Positions 1 through 7,932 of a stretch of 36,733 bases of DNA are shown one piece after another. The DNA is taken from contig CACDII010000007.1 of assembly GCA_902552985.1 (NCBI GenBank), positions 1 to 36,733 on the forward strand. Direction: 5' to 3'. A program made the translations under genes and the position numbers. The notes beneath the pieces were generated by a model that saw only the letters and a list, made by a program, of their open reading frames with translations, was not told where the DNA came from and ran no database searches. Every line of letters begins with the position of its first letter. The first letter of the stretch is position 1. Origin of the DNA: an uncultured Pelagibacteraceae bacterium. Lineage in GTDB: Bacteria > Pseudomonadota > Alphaproteobacteria > Pelagibacterales > Pelagibacteraceae.

Positions 1-2
1 TA

Positions 3-515
3 ATTTCAAAAATTTTAAAATTGAAAAAAAACAAAATATTTAAAAGTATTAATAACTTTAAGGGATTAAAATATAGACAAGAAATTATTTATAAATCAAG
101 AAAAATAACATTAATTAATGACTCTAAAGCAACAAGTTATTCATCTTCACTAAGTATTCTCAAATCACTTAAAAATGTTTTTTGGCTTGTAGGAGGCATA
201 CCAAAAAAAGGTGACAAATTTTTATTAAGTAAAAAAAAATGCTCAACGTTTAAAGCTTATATTTTTGGAAAAAATAAAAATTATTTTATTAAACATCTAA
301 AAAACAAAATAAATTTTGAAAGTTTCGCTAATCTAGAAGAAGCACTTAAAAAAATTATTTTTGATTTAAAATTAAAAAAAAATACAGCTCACAAAACTAT
401 ACTATTTAGTCCATCGGCAGCTTCATTTGATAATTTTAAGAACTTTGAGGATCGAGGGGAAAAATTTAATCACTTAGTAAAAAAATTAAATTTAAGAAAA
501 TTAATTTATGCTTAA
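3..515 (+). CDS. murD: UDP-N-acetylmuramoyl-L-alanine--D-glutamate ligase, C-terminal part (5' truncated by window)
   Basis: This is the C-terminal domain of MurD, the cytoplasmic ligase that adds D-glutamate to UDP-MurNAc-L-Ala in peptidoglycan precursor synthesis. The frame is open from base 3 with no stop, so the true start lies upstream. An internal TTG at 21 is not the start. Family hallmarks are FKGLKYRQE, followed by NDSKATS, the MurD/Mur-ligase substrate-loop motif, then a GGIPKKGD segment. Near the C-terminus FSPSAASFDNFKNFEDRGEKF matches the conserved end of MurD. The stop overlaps the ftsW start by 8 bases, as expected inside a dcw operon. Only about 170 residues of a usual ~450 are present. 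Confidence 0.93.
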   Translation: MSKILKLKKNKIFKSINNFKGLKYRQEIIYKSRKITLINDSKATSYSSSLSILKSLKNVFWLVGGIPKKGDKFLLSKKKCSTFKAYIFGKNKNYFIKHLKNKINFESFANLEEALKKIIFDLKLKKNTAHKTILFSPSAASFDNFKNFEDRGEKFNHLVKKLNLRKLIYA

Positions 516-1632
516 CAACAACTTTATATATAAATTTTATTATGAGTGGTGGAAAAATATTGATAAATCTATTTTATTTTTAATAATTTTACTTTTTGGC
601 TTAGGTTTATTTTTTTCACTAGTTTCTACTTCTTTAATCGTTTCTGATAAGCTAAGCACAAACAGTTATTATTTTTTTTTTAAACATTTATTTTTTATAG
701 GCTTAGGATTTTTTTTTATAATTTTCTTTTCCTCTCTAAAACAAAAAAATTTACTGAAACTATCATTTTTTTTATTTATTGTTTGCTTTATTTTTTTATT
801 ATTAGTTCCAATTATAGGGATAGAGGTAAAAGGATCGAAGAGATGGTTAGATTTTTTCTTTTTACCAAGATTTCAGCCGATTGAACTATTAAAACCTTTT
901 ATTATAATTACAGTTGCTTCTGTATTATGTTCAGAAAAAAATGATAATATTTACAATAAATACTTTTTAAGCTTAGTTTTAATACTTCCAATTTTGTTTC
1001 TTTTAATAACACAACCCGATATAGGTCAAACGTTTCTAGTTTTTTTGACTTGGTTGAGTTTAGTTTTTACGTCTGGAATTAATTTAGTAATTTTCTTTTT
1101 ATTTTTTGGAATAATGATTTTTTTTTTATTGTATTTAATTTTGTTTGTATCAAAATTTAACTATATTTTAATAAGATTAAAATCATTTTTTGATCCATCT
1201 TCAGGTAATAATTATCAATCTGAAAAAGCTTCAGAAGCAATTATAAATGGCGGATTTTTTGGAAAAGGTATTGGAGAAGGAGTTTTAAAAAATAGAGTGC
1301 CAGAGGCACATACTGATTACATTGTATCTGTTATTTCAGAAGAGTTTGGAGCATTAATTATAATTTTTTTGATGATGACCTTTTTATTTTTTGTTTATCA
1401 GGTATTTAAAAAATTATATTTTGAAAAAAATGATAAAATAAAATTAATACTTGTAGGTTCTATTTCTATTTTGTTAATTCAAGCTTTAATTCACATTGGT
1501 GTAAATATTAGACTATTTCCTACCACAGGTATGACTTTGCCTTTTTTAAGTTATGGCGGATCGTCTATAATAGGAACATCTATACTATCTGGAATTATTT
1601 TAAATTTTACTAAAAGGAAAGTTAGTTATTAG
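508..1632 (+). CDS. ftsW: Peptidoglycan glycosyltransferase FtsW (SEDS family)
   Basis: FtsW is the division-specific SEDS glycosyltransferase that polymerises lipid II at the septum. It has 374 residues, normal for the family, and about ten hydrophobic membrane segments. Recognisable SEDS signatures are GSKRWLDFF, RFQPIELLKPF (the Q-P-S/I-E-x-x-K motif), TQPDIGQTFLVF with the conserved Asp of the large loop, and the C-terminal PTTGMTLPFLSYGGSS motif. The extracytoplasmic loop contains GEGVLKNRVPEAHTDYIVSVISEEFG, typical of FtsW/RodA. The gene overlaps murD by 8 bases and its stop abuts the murG ATG, so the cluster is probably one transcript. RodA is a possible confusion, but the dcw context decides for FtsW. 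Confidence 0.96.
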   Translation: MLNNNFIYKFYYEWWKNIDKSILFLIILLFGLGLFFSLVSTSLIVSDKLSTNSYYFFFKHLFFIGLGFFFIIFFSSLKQKNLLKLSFFLFIVCFIFLLLVPIIGIEVKGSKRWLDFFFLPRFQPIELLKPFIIITVASVLCSEKNDNIYNKYFLSLVLILPILFLLITQPDIGQTFLVFLTWLSLVFTSGINLVIFFLFFGIMIFFLLYLILFVSKFNYILIRLKSFFDPSSGNNYQSEKASEAIINGGFFGKGIGEGVLKNRVPEAHTDYIVSVISEEFGALIIIFLMMTFLFFVYQVFKKLYFEKNDKIKLILVGSISILLIQALIHIGVNIRLFPTTGMTLPFLSYGGSSIIGTSILSGIILNFTKRKVSY

Positions 1633-2709
1633 ATGAAAAAAAAAATTTTAATTAGTACAGGAGGGTCAGGAGGACATGTAGTTCCAGCAACTGTGCTTTA
1701 TGATCACTTAAAAAATGAGTTTGATGTTTTTTTAACTACAGATTTACGTGGGGCTAAATTTTTAAATTTAGAAAAATTTAAAGCAAATATTTTTAATACA
1801 CCAAGAATTACATCTAATTTATTTTTGTTGCCTATAAATTTGTTTTTTTTATTTTTTTTGACAATTAAGTCAATTTTTTTTTTTAAAAGAAAAAAAATAG
1901 ATATTTTCATATCAACTGGTGGCTACATGTCCTTACCTTTGTTTTTTGCAGCAAAATTTATAAATATCAAAATATACCTATTTGAACCAAACATGGTTTT
2001 AGGACGAGCGAATAGATTTTTTTTAAAGTACAGTAAGAAAATTTTTTGTTACTCTGAAAAAATATTAAATTTTCCAAAAGAATATATTAATAAAATATTA
2101 GTTATTAATCATCTTTTAAGGAAAGACTTCTATTCAATAAAATTTAATGAAAATAATGATATTGAAAATAAAATTAATCTTTTAATTATTGGAGGAAGTC
2201 AAGGTGCTAAATTATTTGAAACTGAATTAAAAAAAACAATTACTGATTTATCAACTAAATATGAGTTAAAAATTTATCAACAAATAAGCCATGAAAATAA
2301 AAAAGAAATAGAGCACTTTTATGAGAAAAATAACATTTCTTATAATTTATTTAGTTTCAAAGAAAACTTTCCTAATTTTGTTAAAAATATAAACTTATGT
2401 ATAACTAGAGCTGGAGCTTCAACATTATCAGAGTTAACTTTTTTAAATATACCATACATCGCAATACCGTATGCTTTAGCAAAAGATGATCATCAGTCTC
2501 AAAATGCACTATTTTATAAAAATAAAAATTGTTGTTGGATGTTAGACGAAAAAGAACTTAAGAATAATTCACTTTCAAAATATTTAATAAATATACTTAA
2601 AAATAAAGAAGACTACTTGAACAAAAAGAAAAATATGAAAGATTTTAGTTATCAAAATACTTGGAATAAGATAAATGAAAAACTCATAAATACTATAAAT
2701 GAAAATTGA
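1633..2709 (+). CDS. murG: UDP-GlcNAc--undecaprenyl-PP-MurNAc-pentapeptide GlcNAc transferase MurG
   Basis: MurG converts lipid I to lipid II on the cytoplasmic face of the membrane. It has 358 residues, the usual length, with a GT28/GT-B fold. The N-terminal glycine loop GGSGGH is at residues 10-15. A second G-loop, GGSQGAK, lies in mid-protein, and the UDP-sugar binding region TRAGASTLSEL is followed by PYALAKDDHQSQNA. All are MurG hallmarks. The start ATG is directly after the ftsW stop, with no intergenic base, and the 3' end overlaps murC by 11 bases. The first codons form a run of ten A residues. Confidence 0.97.
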   Translation: MKKKILISTGGSGGHVVPATVLYDHLKNEFDVFLTTDLRGAKFLNLEKFKANIFNTPRITSNLFLLPINLFFLFFLTIKSIFFFKRKKIDIFISTGGYMSLPLFFAAKFINIKIYLFEPNMVLGRANRFFLKYSKKIFCYSEKILNFPKEYINKILVINHLLRKDFYSIKFNENNDIENKINLLIIGGSQGAKLFETELKKTITDLSTKYELKIYQQISHENKKEIEHFYEKNNISYNLFSFKENFPNFVKNINLCITRAGASTLSELTFLNIPYIAIPYALAKDDHQSQNALFYKNKNCCWMLDEKELKNNSLSKYLINILKNKEDYLNKKKNMKDFSYQNTWNKINEKLINTINEN

Positions 2710-4093
2710 ATTAGCAAAAACTGAAATTATTCACTTTGTAGGTATAGGTGGAATTGGAATGAGTGGCCTGGCGTTAATTATGAAGAGCATGGGTTTCAAA
2801 GTTCAAGGTAGTGATATTTTATCAAACAAAAATACCGATAGGTTAAAAAAAAATAACATGAAAATAACCATTGGTCATAATAGAAAAAATATTAAAAAAG
2901 CAACAATTTTAGTTATATCTTCAGCTATAAAAAAAAATAATCCAGAAATTTTAGCAGCAAAAATAAGACAGCTCCCAATTTATAAAAGAGGAGACATGCT
3001 GGCACACATTGTTTCACTAACAAAAAATATTGTAGTCTCAGGATCCCATGGAAAAACAACTACAACATCTATTATTGAAAGTATTTTTTCAAAAGCAAAA
3101 CTTGATCCAACAATTATAAATGGTGGTGTACTAAATTCTTTTAATCATTCTGCTAAGTTAGGAAAAAGTAACTGGTGTATTTTGGAGTCTGATGAGTCCG
3201 ATGGAAGCTTTATCAAGGTTCCACCCACATACTCCATAATAACCAATATTGATAGAGAACATATGGATTTTTATAAATCAATAGATAATTTAAAAAAAAT
3301 ATTCGCAGAATTTATAAAAAAAGTACCATCTTTTGGAAAATCATTTGTTTGTATAGATGATAAAAATACTAATGAAATTATTAAAAAAATTAAAGTAAAA
3401 AATTTTTATACTTATGGAACAAATTTAAAATCGCAATTTCTAATTAAGAAAGTTAAACAACTAAAAGAATATTCTAAATTTGATATAGAAATAAAATTAC
3501 CAGGAAAAACAGAAACAACAATTCGTAATATCAAAATCCCTCTCCTTGGTTTACACAATATTAGAAATGCTACAGCTGCCGCAGCTGTTTCAATAACGAT
3601 AGGTATTTCTAAAGAAATTATTAAACAAGGTCTTAAAGAATTTAAGGGTGTTCAAAGAAGATTTAATAAAATGTTTACATACAGAGATGTGCCTTTTTTT
3701 GACGATTATGCTCATCATCCAACCGAAATTAAAGAGGTTCTAAAAGGAGTTAAGAAAGTTTATCAATTAGAAAAAATATTTTGCATATTTCAACCTCATA
3801 GAATTTCTAGACTAAAAGATTTAAAGAAAGAATTTAGTTATTCTTTTAAAAATGCAGATAGTGTAATTTTGTGTCCAATTTACTCTGCCGGTGAAAGAGA
3901 AAAATTAGGTTTTAGCTATTTTAATTTTGCTAAGGAAATTGCCAACAATTCAAAGACAAAAGTCTATCTAATTAAAGATCAATACCAACTTGGAAGATTT
4001 GTTAAACAAAATATTTATGGAAAGAAAATAGTTATTGGAATGGGCGCAGGTTCTATCTCTAATTGGATCAAGCAATTACCTAAATTAATATGA
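2699..4093 (+). CDS. murC: UDP-N-acetylmuramate--L-alanine ligase
   Basis: MurC attaches the first amino acid, L-alanine, to UDP-MurNAc using ATP. It has 464 residues, normal for MurC. The N-terminal Rossmann domain carries GIGGIGMSGLA. The Mur-ligase P-loop GSHGKTTTT begins at residue 115. ESDESDGSF, NIDREHMDFY and, in the C-terminal domain, DDYAHHPTEI with the family's FQPHRISR follow in order. The gene overlaps murG by 11 bases. In most dcw clusters murB, ddl and ftsQAZ follow; here a surface-glycan gene starts in an ATGA overlap with the murC stop, so murC marks the left edge of the accessory island. Confidence 0.97.
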   Translation: MKIELAKTEIIHFVGIGGIGMSGLALIMKSMGFKVQGSDILSNKNTDRLKKNNMKITIGHNRKNIKKATILVISSAIKKNNPEILAAKIRQLPIYKRGDMLAHIVSLTKNIVVSGSHGKTTTTSIIESIFSKAKLDPTIINGGVLNSFNHSAKLGKSNWCILESDESDGSFIKVPPTYSIITNIDREHMDFYKSIDNLKKIFAEFIKKVPSFGKSFVCIDDKNTNEIIKKIKVKNFYTYGTNLKSQFLIKKVKQLKEYSKFDIEIKLPGKTETTIRNIKIPLLGLHNIRNATAAAAVSITIGISKEIIKQGLKEFKGVQRRFNKMFTYRDVPFFDDYAHHPTEIKEVLKGVKKVYQLEKIFCIFQPHRISRLKDLKKEFSYSFKNADSVILCPIYSAGEREKLGFSYFNFAKEIANNSKTKVYLIKDQYQLGRFVKQNIYGKKIVIGMGAGSISNWIKQLPKLI

Positions 4094-5763
4094 AGCAAAT
4101 GCAAAAATTAAAAATTGGTTTAATGCTTGATACCAAAAGGTCTTTGCAAGATTGGGAAATAAATCTTTTTCAAAATTTGTTGAACTCCAAATATTGTGAA
4201 ATTAAGTTAATTATAATAAATAATAAAAAAGTAGTTGAAAATATTTTTTTTCGCAAATTAATTAATAAATTTTTACAAGGAAATTTATTATTATCAATTA
4301 TATCAAAATTTATTAAAATTTTTGAAAAGAAATTCACTAAAAAAAAAAGAAAAGAAAATGAAATCAAATTATTAAATAGTTTAAATAAAATAAAAAGTTT
4401 AAAACCAGATTATATAAAAAAAAAATATGTAGATTTATTTTCCCAAAATGAATGTAAAAAAATAAAACAATATAATTTAGATTTAATTTTTCGTAGAGAT
4501 TTTAGAATTTTGAAAGGTGAAATATTAAATTCTGCCAAATATGGCATCTGGTCTTTACATCATGGTGATAATGATCGTTATAGAGGATTAGCACCAGGTT
4601 TTTGGGAAGTTTATAATAATGAACCTACTACTGGAGTAACTCTACAAAAAATAAATGATACTTTGGATGGAGGCGGCATAGTAGACAAAGGTTATTTTGG
4701 TACCAAATTTTTTTGGAAACATAATGAAGATTTTATTAAAGAAAAATCAGTAATCATTATCTTAAAAAATTTAAAAAAGCTATTTTATAAAAGAGATAAA
4801 ATAAATATTAAAAAATCTAAAAATAAAAATACAGTTCAATATTATAAAGATCCTACAAGTATTAATTTAATAATATACATCTTAAAAAAATATCCTTTTT
4901 TTTTAATTAAAAAAATATTTCAAACACTATTTTTTTTAAGATTATTTAGTAATAAATGGAAAATATGTGAAATTTCTGCAAAAAGTTATTTAAATTTAAA
5001 AATGGAAAGAATAAATATTTTTAAAAAATCTTTTTTTGAATATTGGGCTGATCCCTTTTTTATCCGAAATAAAAAAAAAAATTTTTTATTTTTTGAAAAT
5101 TTTGAAATTGTAAAAAATAAAGGAAAAATTAGCTATGGTGAAATTGTGAATGGAGAAATTATAAATATAAAAGATGCTTTAAATACTAACTATCATCTTT
5201 CGTATCCAAGCATTTTCAAAATAAAAAATAATTTTTTTATGATTCCTGAATCTTCTAAAAAAAAGCATGTTGAGATTTGGATTTCAAAAAAATTTCCTCA
5301 CAATTGGAAATTATATAAAAAAATTTTTAGAAACGAGAGTTGGGCCGATATAAATATTTTCTTTTCTAAAAATGGAGATAAGTGGCTTTTTGGAAATAAA
5401 TCTAGTGATAAGTATTTAGACCATAATTCAGAATTATATATTTATAAAATTTTAGACAATAATTTTAATAATTTAAAACCACACAAACTAAATCCTGTAA
5501 TTATTGATTCAAGAGTTGCACGAAATGCAGGAAAAATATTTTATAATAAAAAAGGAGAAATGATTAGGCCTTCACAAATAAATATTAAAGAAAAATACGG
5601 TTATGGGATTAATATAAATGTTATAAAAAAACTTAATTTAGAAGAGTACGAAGAGAAAACAATTAAAAAGTTTATACCAGAAAAAAATTTTAATGTTAAA
5701 GGGATGCACCATATAAGTTTATCTGAAGATAAAATTTATATTGATGCTTTATTTAATTTTTAA
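4090..5763 (+). CDS. Formyltransferase-like domain fused to GINT1-type beta-propeller domain; surface glycan modification
   Basis: This 557-residue two-domain protein has an N-terminal half resembling a formyltetrahydrofolate-dependent formyltransferase core. WSLHHGDNDRYRG (154-166) is followed by TGVTLQKINDTLDGGGIV (181-198), aligning with the Asn-x-His...Asp triad region of methionyl-tRNA formyltransferase. His157 and Asp193 are kept, but the Asn position is Ser155. The C-terminal half, from about residue 305, has the WADPFFI, YPSIFKI and MIPES pattern of the five-bladed propeller at the N-terminus of glucosamine inositolphosphorylceramide transferases. The likely role is acyl or sugar modification of a nucleotide sugar or glycan, but the substrate is unknown. 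The start overlaps the murC stop (ATGA); an ATG at 4099 is an alternative. The C-terminus could itself be the transferase part. Confidence 0.7.
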   Translation: MKQMQKLKIGLMLDTKRSLQDWEINLFQNLLNSKYCEIKLIIINNKKVVENIFFRKLINKFLQGNLLLSIISKFIKIFEKKFTKKKRKENEIKLLNSLNKIKSLKPDYIKKKYVDLFSQNECKKIKQYNLDLIFRRDFRILKGEILNSAKYGIWSLHHGDNDRYRGLAPGFWEVYNNEPTTGVTLQKINDTLDGGGIVDKGYFGTKFFWKHNEDFIKEKSVIIILKNLKKLFYKRDKINIKKSKNKNTVQYYKDPTSINLIIYILKKYPFFLIKKIFQTLFFLRLFSNKWKICEISAKSYLNLKMERINIFKKSFFEYWADPFFIRNKKKNFLFFENFEIVKNKGKISYGEIVNGEIINIKDALNTNYHLSYPSIFKIKNNFFMIPESSKKKHVEIWISKKFPHNWKLYKKIFRNESWADINIFFSKNGDKWLFGNKSSDKYLDHNSELYIYKILDNNFNNLKPHKLNPVIIDSRVARNAGKIFYNKKGEMIRPSQINIKEKYGYGININVIKKLNLEEYEEKTIKKFIPEKNFNVKGMHHISLSEDKIYIDALFNF

Positions 5764-6849
5764 ATGAAAAAAGATATTTATTTTTTACTACCGGTTTTCA
5801 CATATGGCGCAGGTCAATCAGTAAAAAGAATTGTAATTGGTCTAGATAAGCAAAAATATAATAAAAACATTATCTGTCTTGGTAAATGTCAATTCAGAGA
5901 TGAATTGACAAAAAAAGGTGTAAATGTTCACGAAATAAGTAAAACCAAACTTTTGTATGCAATATCAAGTATAAAAAAAATTTTATCAGAAAACTCATTT
6001 AATGAAAAAATTTTGATTTCAAATATTCACTATGCCAACGTATTAAGTTTAATCTTTTTTTCTAAAATTGAAAATTTAAAGATAATAGTAAACGAAAGAA
6101 CAGCGATTAAGGAATTAGATATCTATTTTGGTATTTTTGATTTTTTTAAAAAGAAAATAATAAAAATGTTAATAATTTTTTTTTACAAAAGATCATCACA
6201 AGTAATTACAAATTCATCAAAGTGCTCCAAAGATTTAGAAAATATAATTAATTTTAAAGTACAAACAATATTTTCACCCTCTTATTTAGTTAAAAAGATA
6301 AAAAAAAAAAGTAAAAAAAAAAAGCAAAAAGTTTTTTTAGCTGTTTCAAGACTTGCTGAAGAAAAAAATATATTTTTTTTAATTGATGCAATAAATTTAA
6401 TTAGAGAAAAAAATTTTATATTAAAAATCATTGGAGATGGAGATCAAAAACAAAAATTACTTTTTTATGTTAATAAATTAAAATTAGAAAAAAAAATTAA
6501 ATTTTTAAATTTTAAAGGTAATACAGATAAATATTTTGCTGAGTCGGATTTATTTATTAACACATCTTTTTTTGAAGGTTTTCCAAATTCTGTTGTAGAA
6601 GCTCTCTCAAATAATGTTCCTGTTCTATGTTCAAAAAGTCATGGTGGAATTCACGATATTATAAAAAATGATACTTATGGAAATTTATTTAATATCAATA
6701 AACCTGAAAATCTATCCTCATTAATTTTAAGTTATTTTAAAAATGAAAAGAATTTTTTAAAAAAAATGAAAAAAGCAAAAAAAAATCTAAAAGAATTTTC
6801 TATTAAAAAGTGTGTAAAAGATTATGAATACATTATTAATAAATTATAA
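5764..6849 (+). CDS. Glycosyltransferase family 4 (GT-B fold)
   Basis: This is a 361-residue retaining glycosyltransferase, probably adding a hexose or related sugar to a lipid-linked glycan at the cytoplasmic membrane face. The N-terminal acceptor domain shows the glycine region GAGQSVKR. The C-terminal donor domain begins at LAVSRLAEEKNIFFLIDAI, then has KIIGDGDQ and the E-x7-E-like motif FFEGFPNSVVEAL, followed by VPVLCSKSHGGIHDII. These are standard GT4 features. The ATG immediately follows the stop of the preceding fusion gene, so the two are likely cotranscribed. Its 3' end overlaps the convergent epimerase gene by 6 bases. Donor and acceptor cannot be read from the sequence. Confidence 0.88.
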   Translation: MKKDIYFLLPVFTYGAGQSVKRIVIGLDKQKYNKNIICLGKCQFRDELTKKGVNVHEISKTKLLYAISSIKKILSENSFNEKILISNIHYANVLSLIFFSKIENLKIIVNERTAIKELDIYFGIFDFFKKKIIKMLIIFFYKRSSQVITNSSKCSKDLENIINFKVQTIFSPSYLVKKIKKKSKKKKQKVFLAVSRLAEEKNIFFLIDAINLIREKNFILKIIGDGDQKQKLLFYVNKLKLEKKIKFLNFKGNTDKYFAESDLFINTSFFEGFPNSVVEALSNNVPVLCSKSHGGIHDIIKNDTYGNLFNINKPENLSSLILSYFKNEKNFLKKMKKAKKNLKEFSIKKCVKDYEYIINKL

Positions 6850-7806
6850 TTTTTTTTTGAAATAATTTTTACACCAATCAAAAGTTTTTTTTATTCCATA
6901 ATCAAAGCTATAAAAATTATTATATTTAAGATATTTAGTAATTTTTTTATTTGAACCATGAGTTTTTTTTATATCTGCTTTTTGTAGAGGCTTGTTTACA
7001 ATTCTACTCCTTTTTAAATATTTATTTAATTTTCCAATTACATTTTTAAGATGTATAGGTTTAGAAGAGCAAATATTAAAGATCTCGTGTTTGGAAATTT
7101 TTTTTTTAATTAATTTAACTAATATATTGGTTACATCCTCTATGTAAGTAAAATCTCTTGTATGATTACCATAATTAAAAAGTTCAAACTTTTTATTTTT
7201 GAATGAATTAAATATATACTTTTGAATCATCATATCTGGTCTTCCCCATGGACCATAAACTGTAAAAAATCTAAGACCTATAAATTTAATTTTAGAATTT
7301 ATAGAATAAATCTCTGCCATTTCTTCATTTATTTTTTTTGAAAGTCCATAAATATTTTTTGGTTTTATGGAATAAGTTTCTTTTAAGGGAAATAAAGATG
7401 ATTCACCATAAACTGAACTAGATGAGGCATAAAAAATCTTTTTAACTCTTATTTTTTTTGCAACTTCACATAAATTAAAAAACCCATTAATATTTGTATT
7501 TACATATTTTCTTGGATTTACTAGTGAGTATCTAACCCCAGCTTGCGCTGCTAAGTTAAAAATAATTTCAGGTTTAAATTTAGTAATAAACTTTTCTAAA
7601 ATCTTTTGATCATTTAAATCAATTTTTTTAAAAAAAAAATTTTTATTTTTAATTAAGATATTTTTCCTTCTTCTTTTTAATTCGGGTGAGTAATATTTAT
7701 CAAAATTATCTATTCCAAAAATTTTACTTTTTGGAAAATTTCTAAGCAACTTCGAAGTTAGACTAAAGCCAATAAAACCAGCACATCCTGTAACTAAAAT
7801 TCTCAT
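6844..7806 (-). CDS. NAD-dependent nucleotide-sugar epimerase (UDP-glucuronate / UDP-N-acetylhexosamine 4-epimerase-like)
   Basis: This extended short-chain dehydrogenase has 320 residues. The NAD-binding loop GCAGFIG is at residues 7-13. NLAAQAGVRYS follows, then SSSSVYGES (the catalytic Ser/Thr region) and the YxxxK pair in YGLSKK. RFFTVYGPWGRPDMM and DFTYIEDV match the CapI/WbpP/TviC-like group of UDP-uronate or UDP-GlcNAc 4-epimerases. It is transcribed away from the UDP-sugar dehydrogenase at 7933, with which it could make a UDP-galacturonate-type or UDP-GalNAcA-type donor. The 3' end overlaps the GT4 gene tail to tail by 6 bases. The exact substrate is not decided by what can be seen. 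Confidence 0.87.
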   Translation of the reverse strand: MRILVTGCAGFIGFSLTSKLLRNFPKSKIFGIDNFDKYYSPELKRRRKNILIKNKNFFFKKIDLNDQKILEKFITKFKPEIIFNLAAQAGVRYSLVNPRKYVNTNINGFFNLCEVAKKIRVKKIFYASSSSVYGESSLFPLKETYSIKPKNIYGLSKKINEEMAEIYSINSKIKFIGLRFFTVYGPWGRPDMMIQKYIFNSFKNKKFELFNYGNHTRDFTYIEDVTNILVKLIKKKISKHEIFNICSSKPIHLKNVIGKLNKYLKRSRIVNKPLQKADIKKTHGSNKKITKYLKYNNFYSFDYGIKKTFDWCKNYFKKKL

Positions 7807-7932
7807 TAATATTGTAAATATATTGTTTTAAAAAAATTTTAATATAAAAATTTAATCTAATATAACAATATTTGGACATAATCATATAAGAGAAACTAAA
7901 GCTGAATAAATTATTCTAGAAATAAAAGATTT
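7807..7932. promoter_or_regulatory. Divergent intergenic region between epimerase and UDP-sugar dehydrogenase genes
   Basis: This 126-base, nearly pure A/T gap lies between two divergently transcribed nucleotide-sugar genes and is the only room for their promoters. No -35/-10 pair with proper spacing stands out from the background. Confidence 0.35.
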
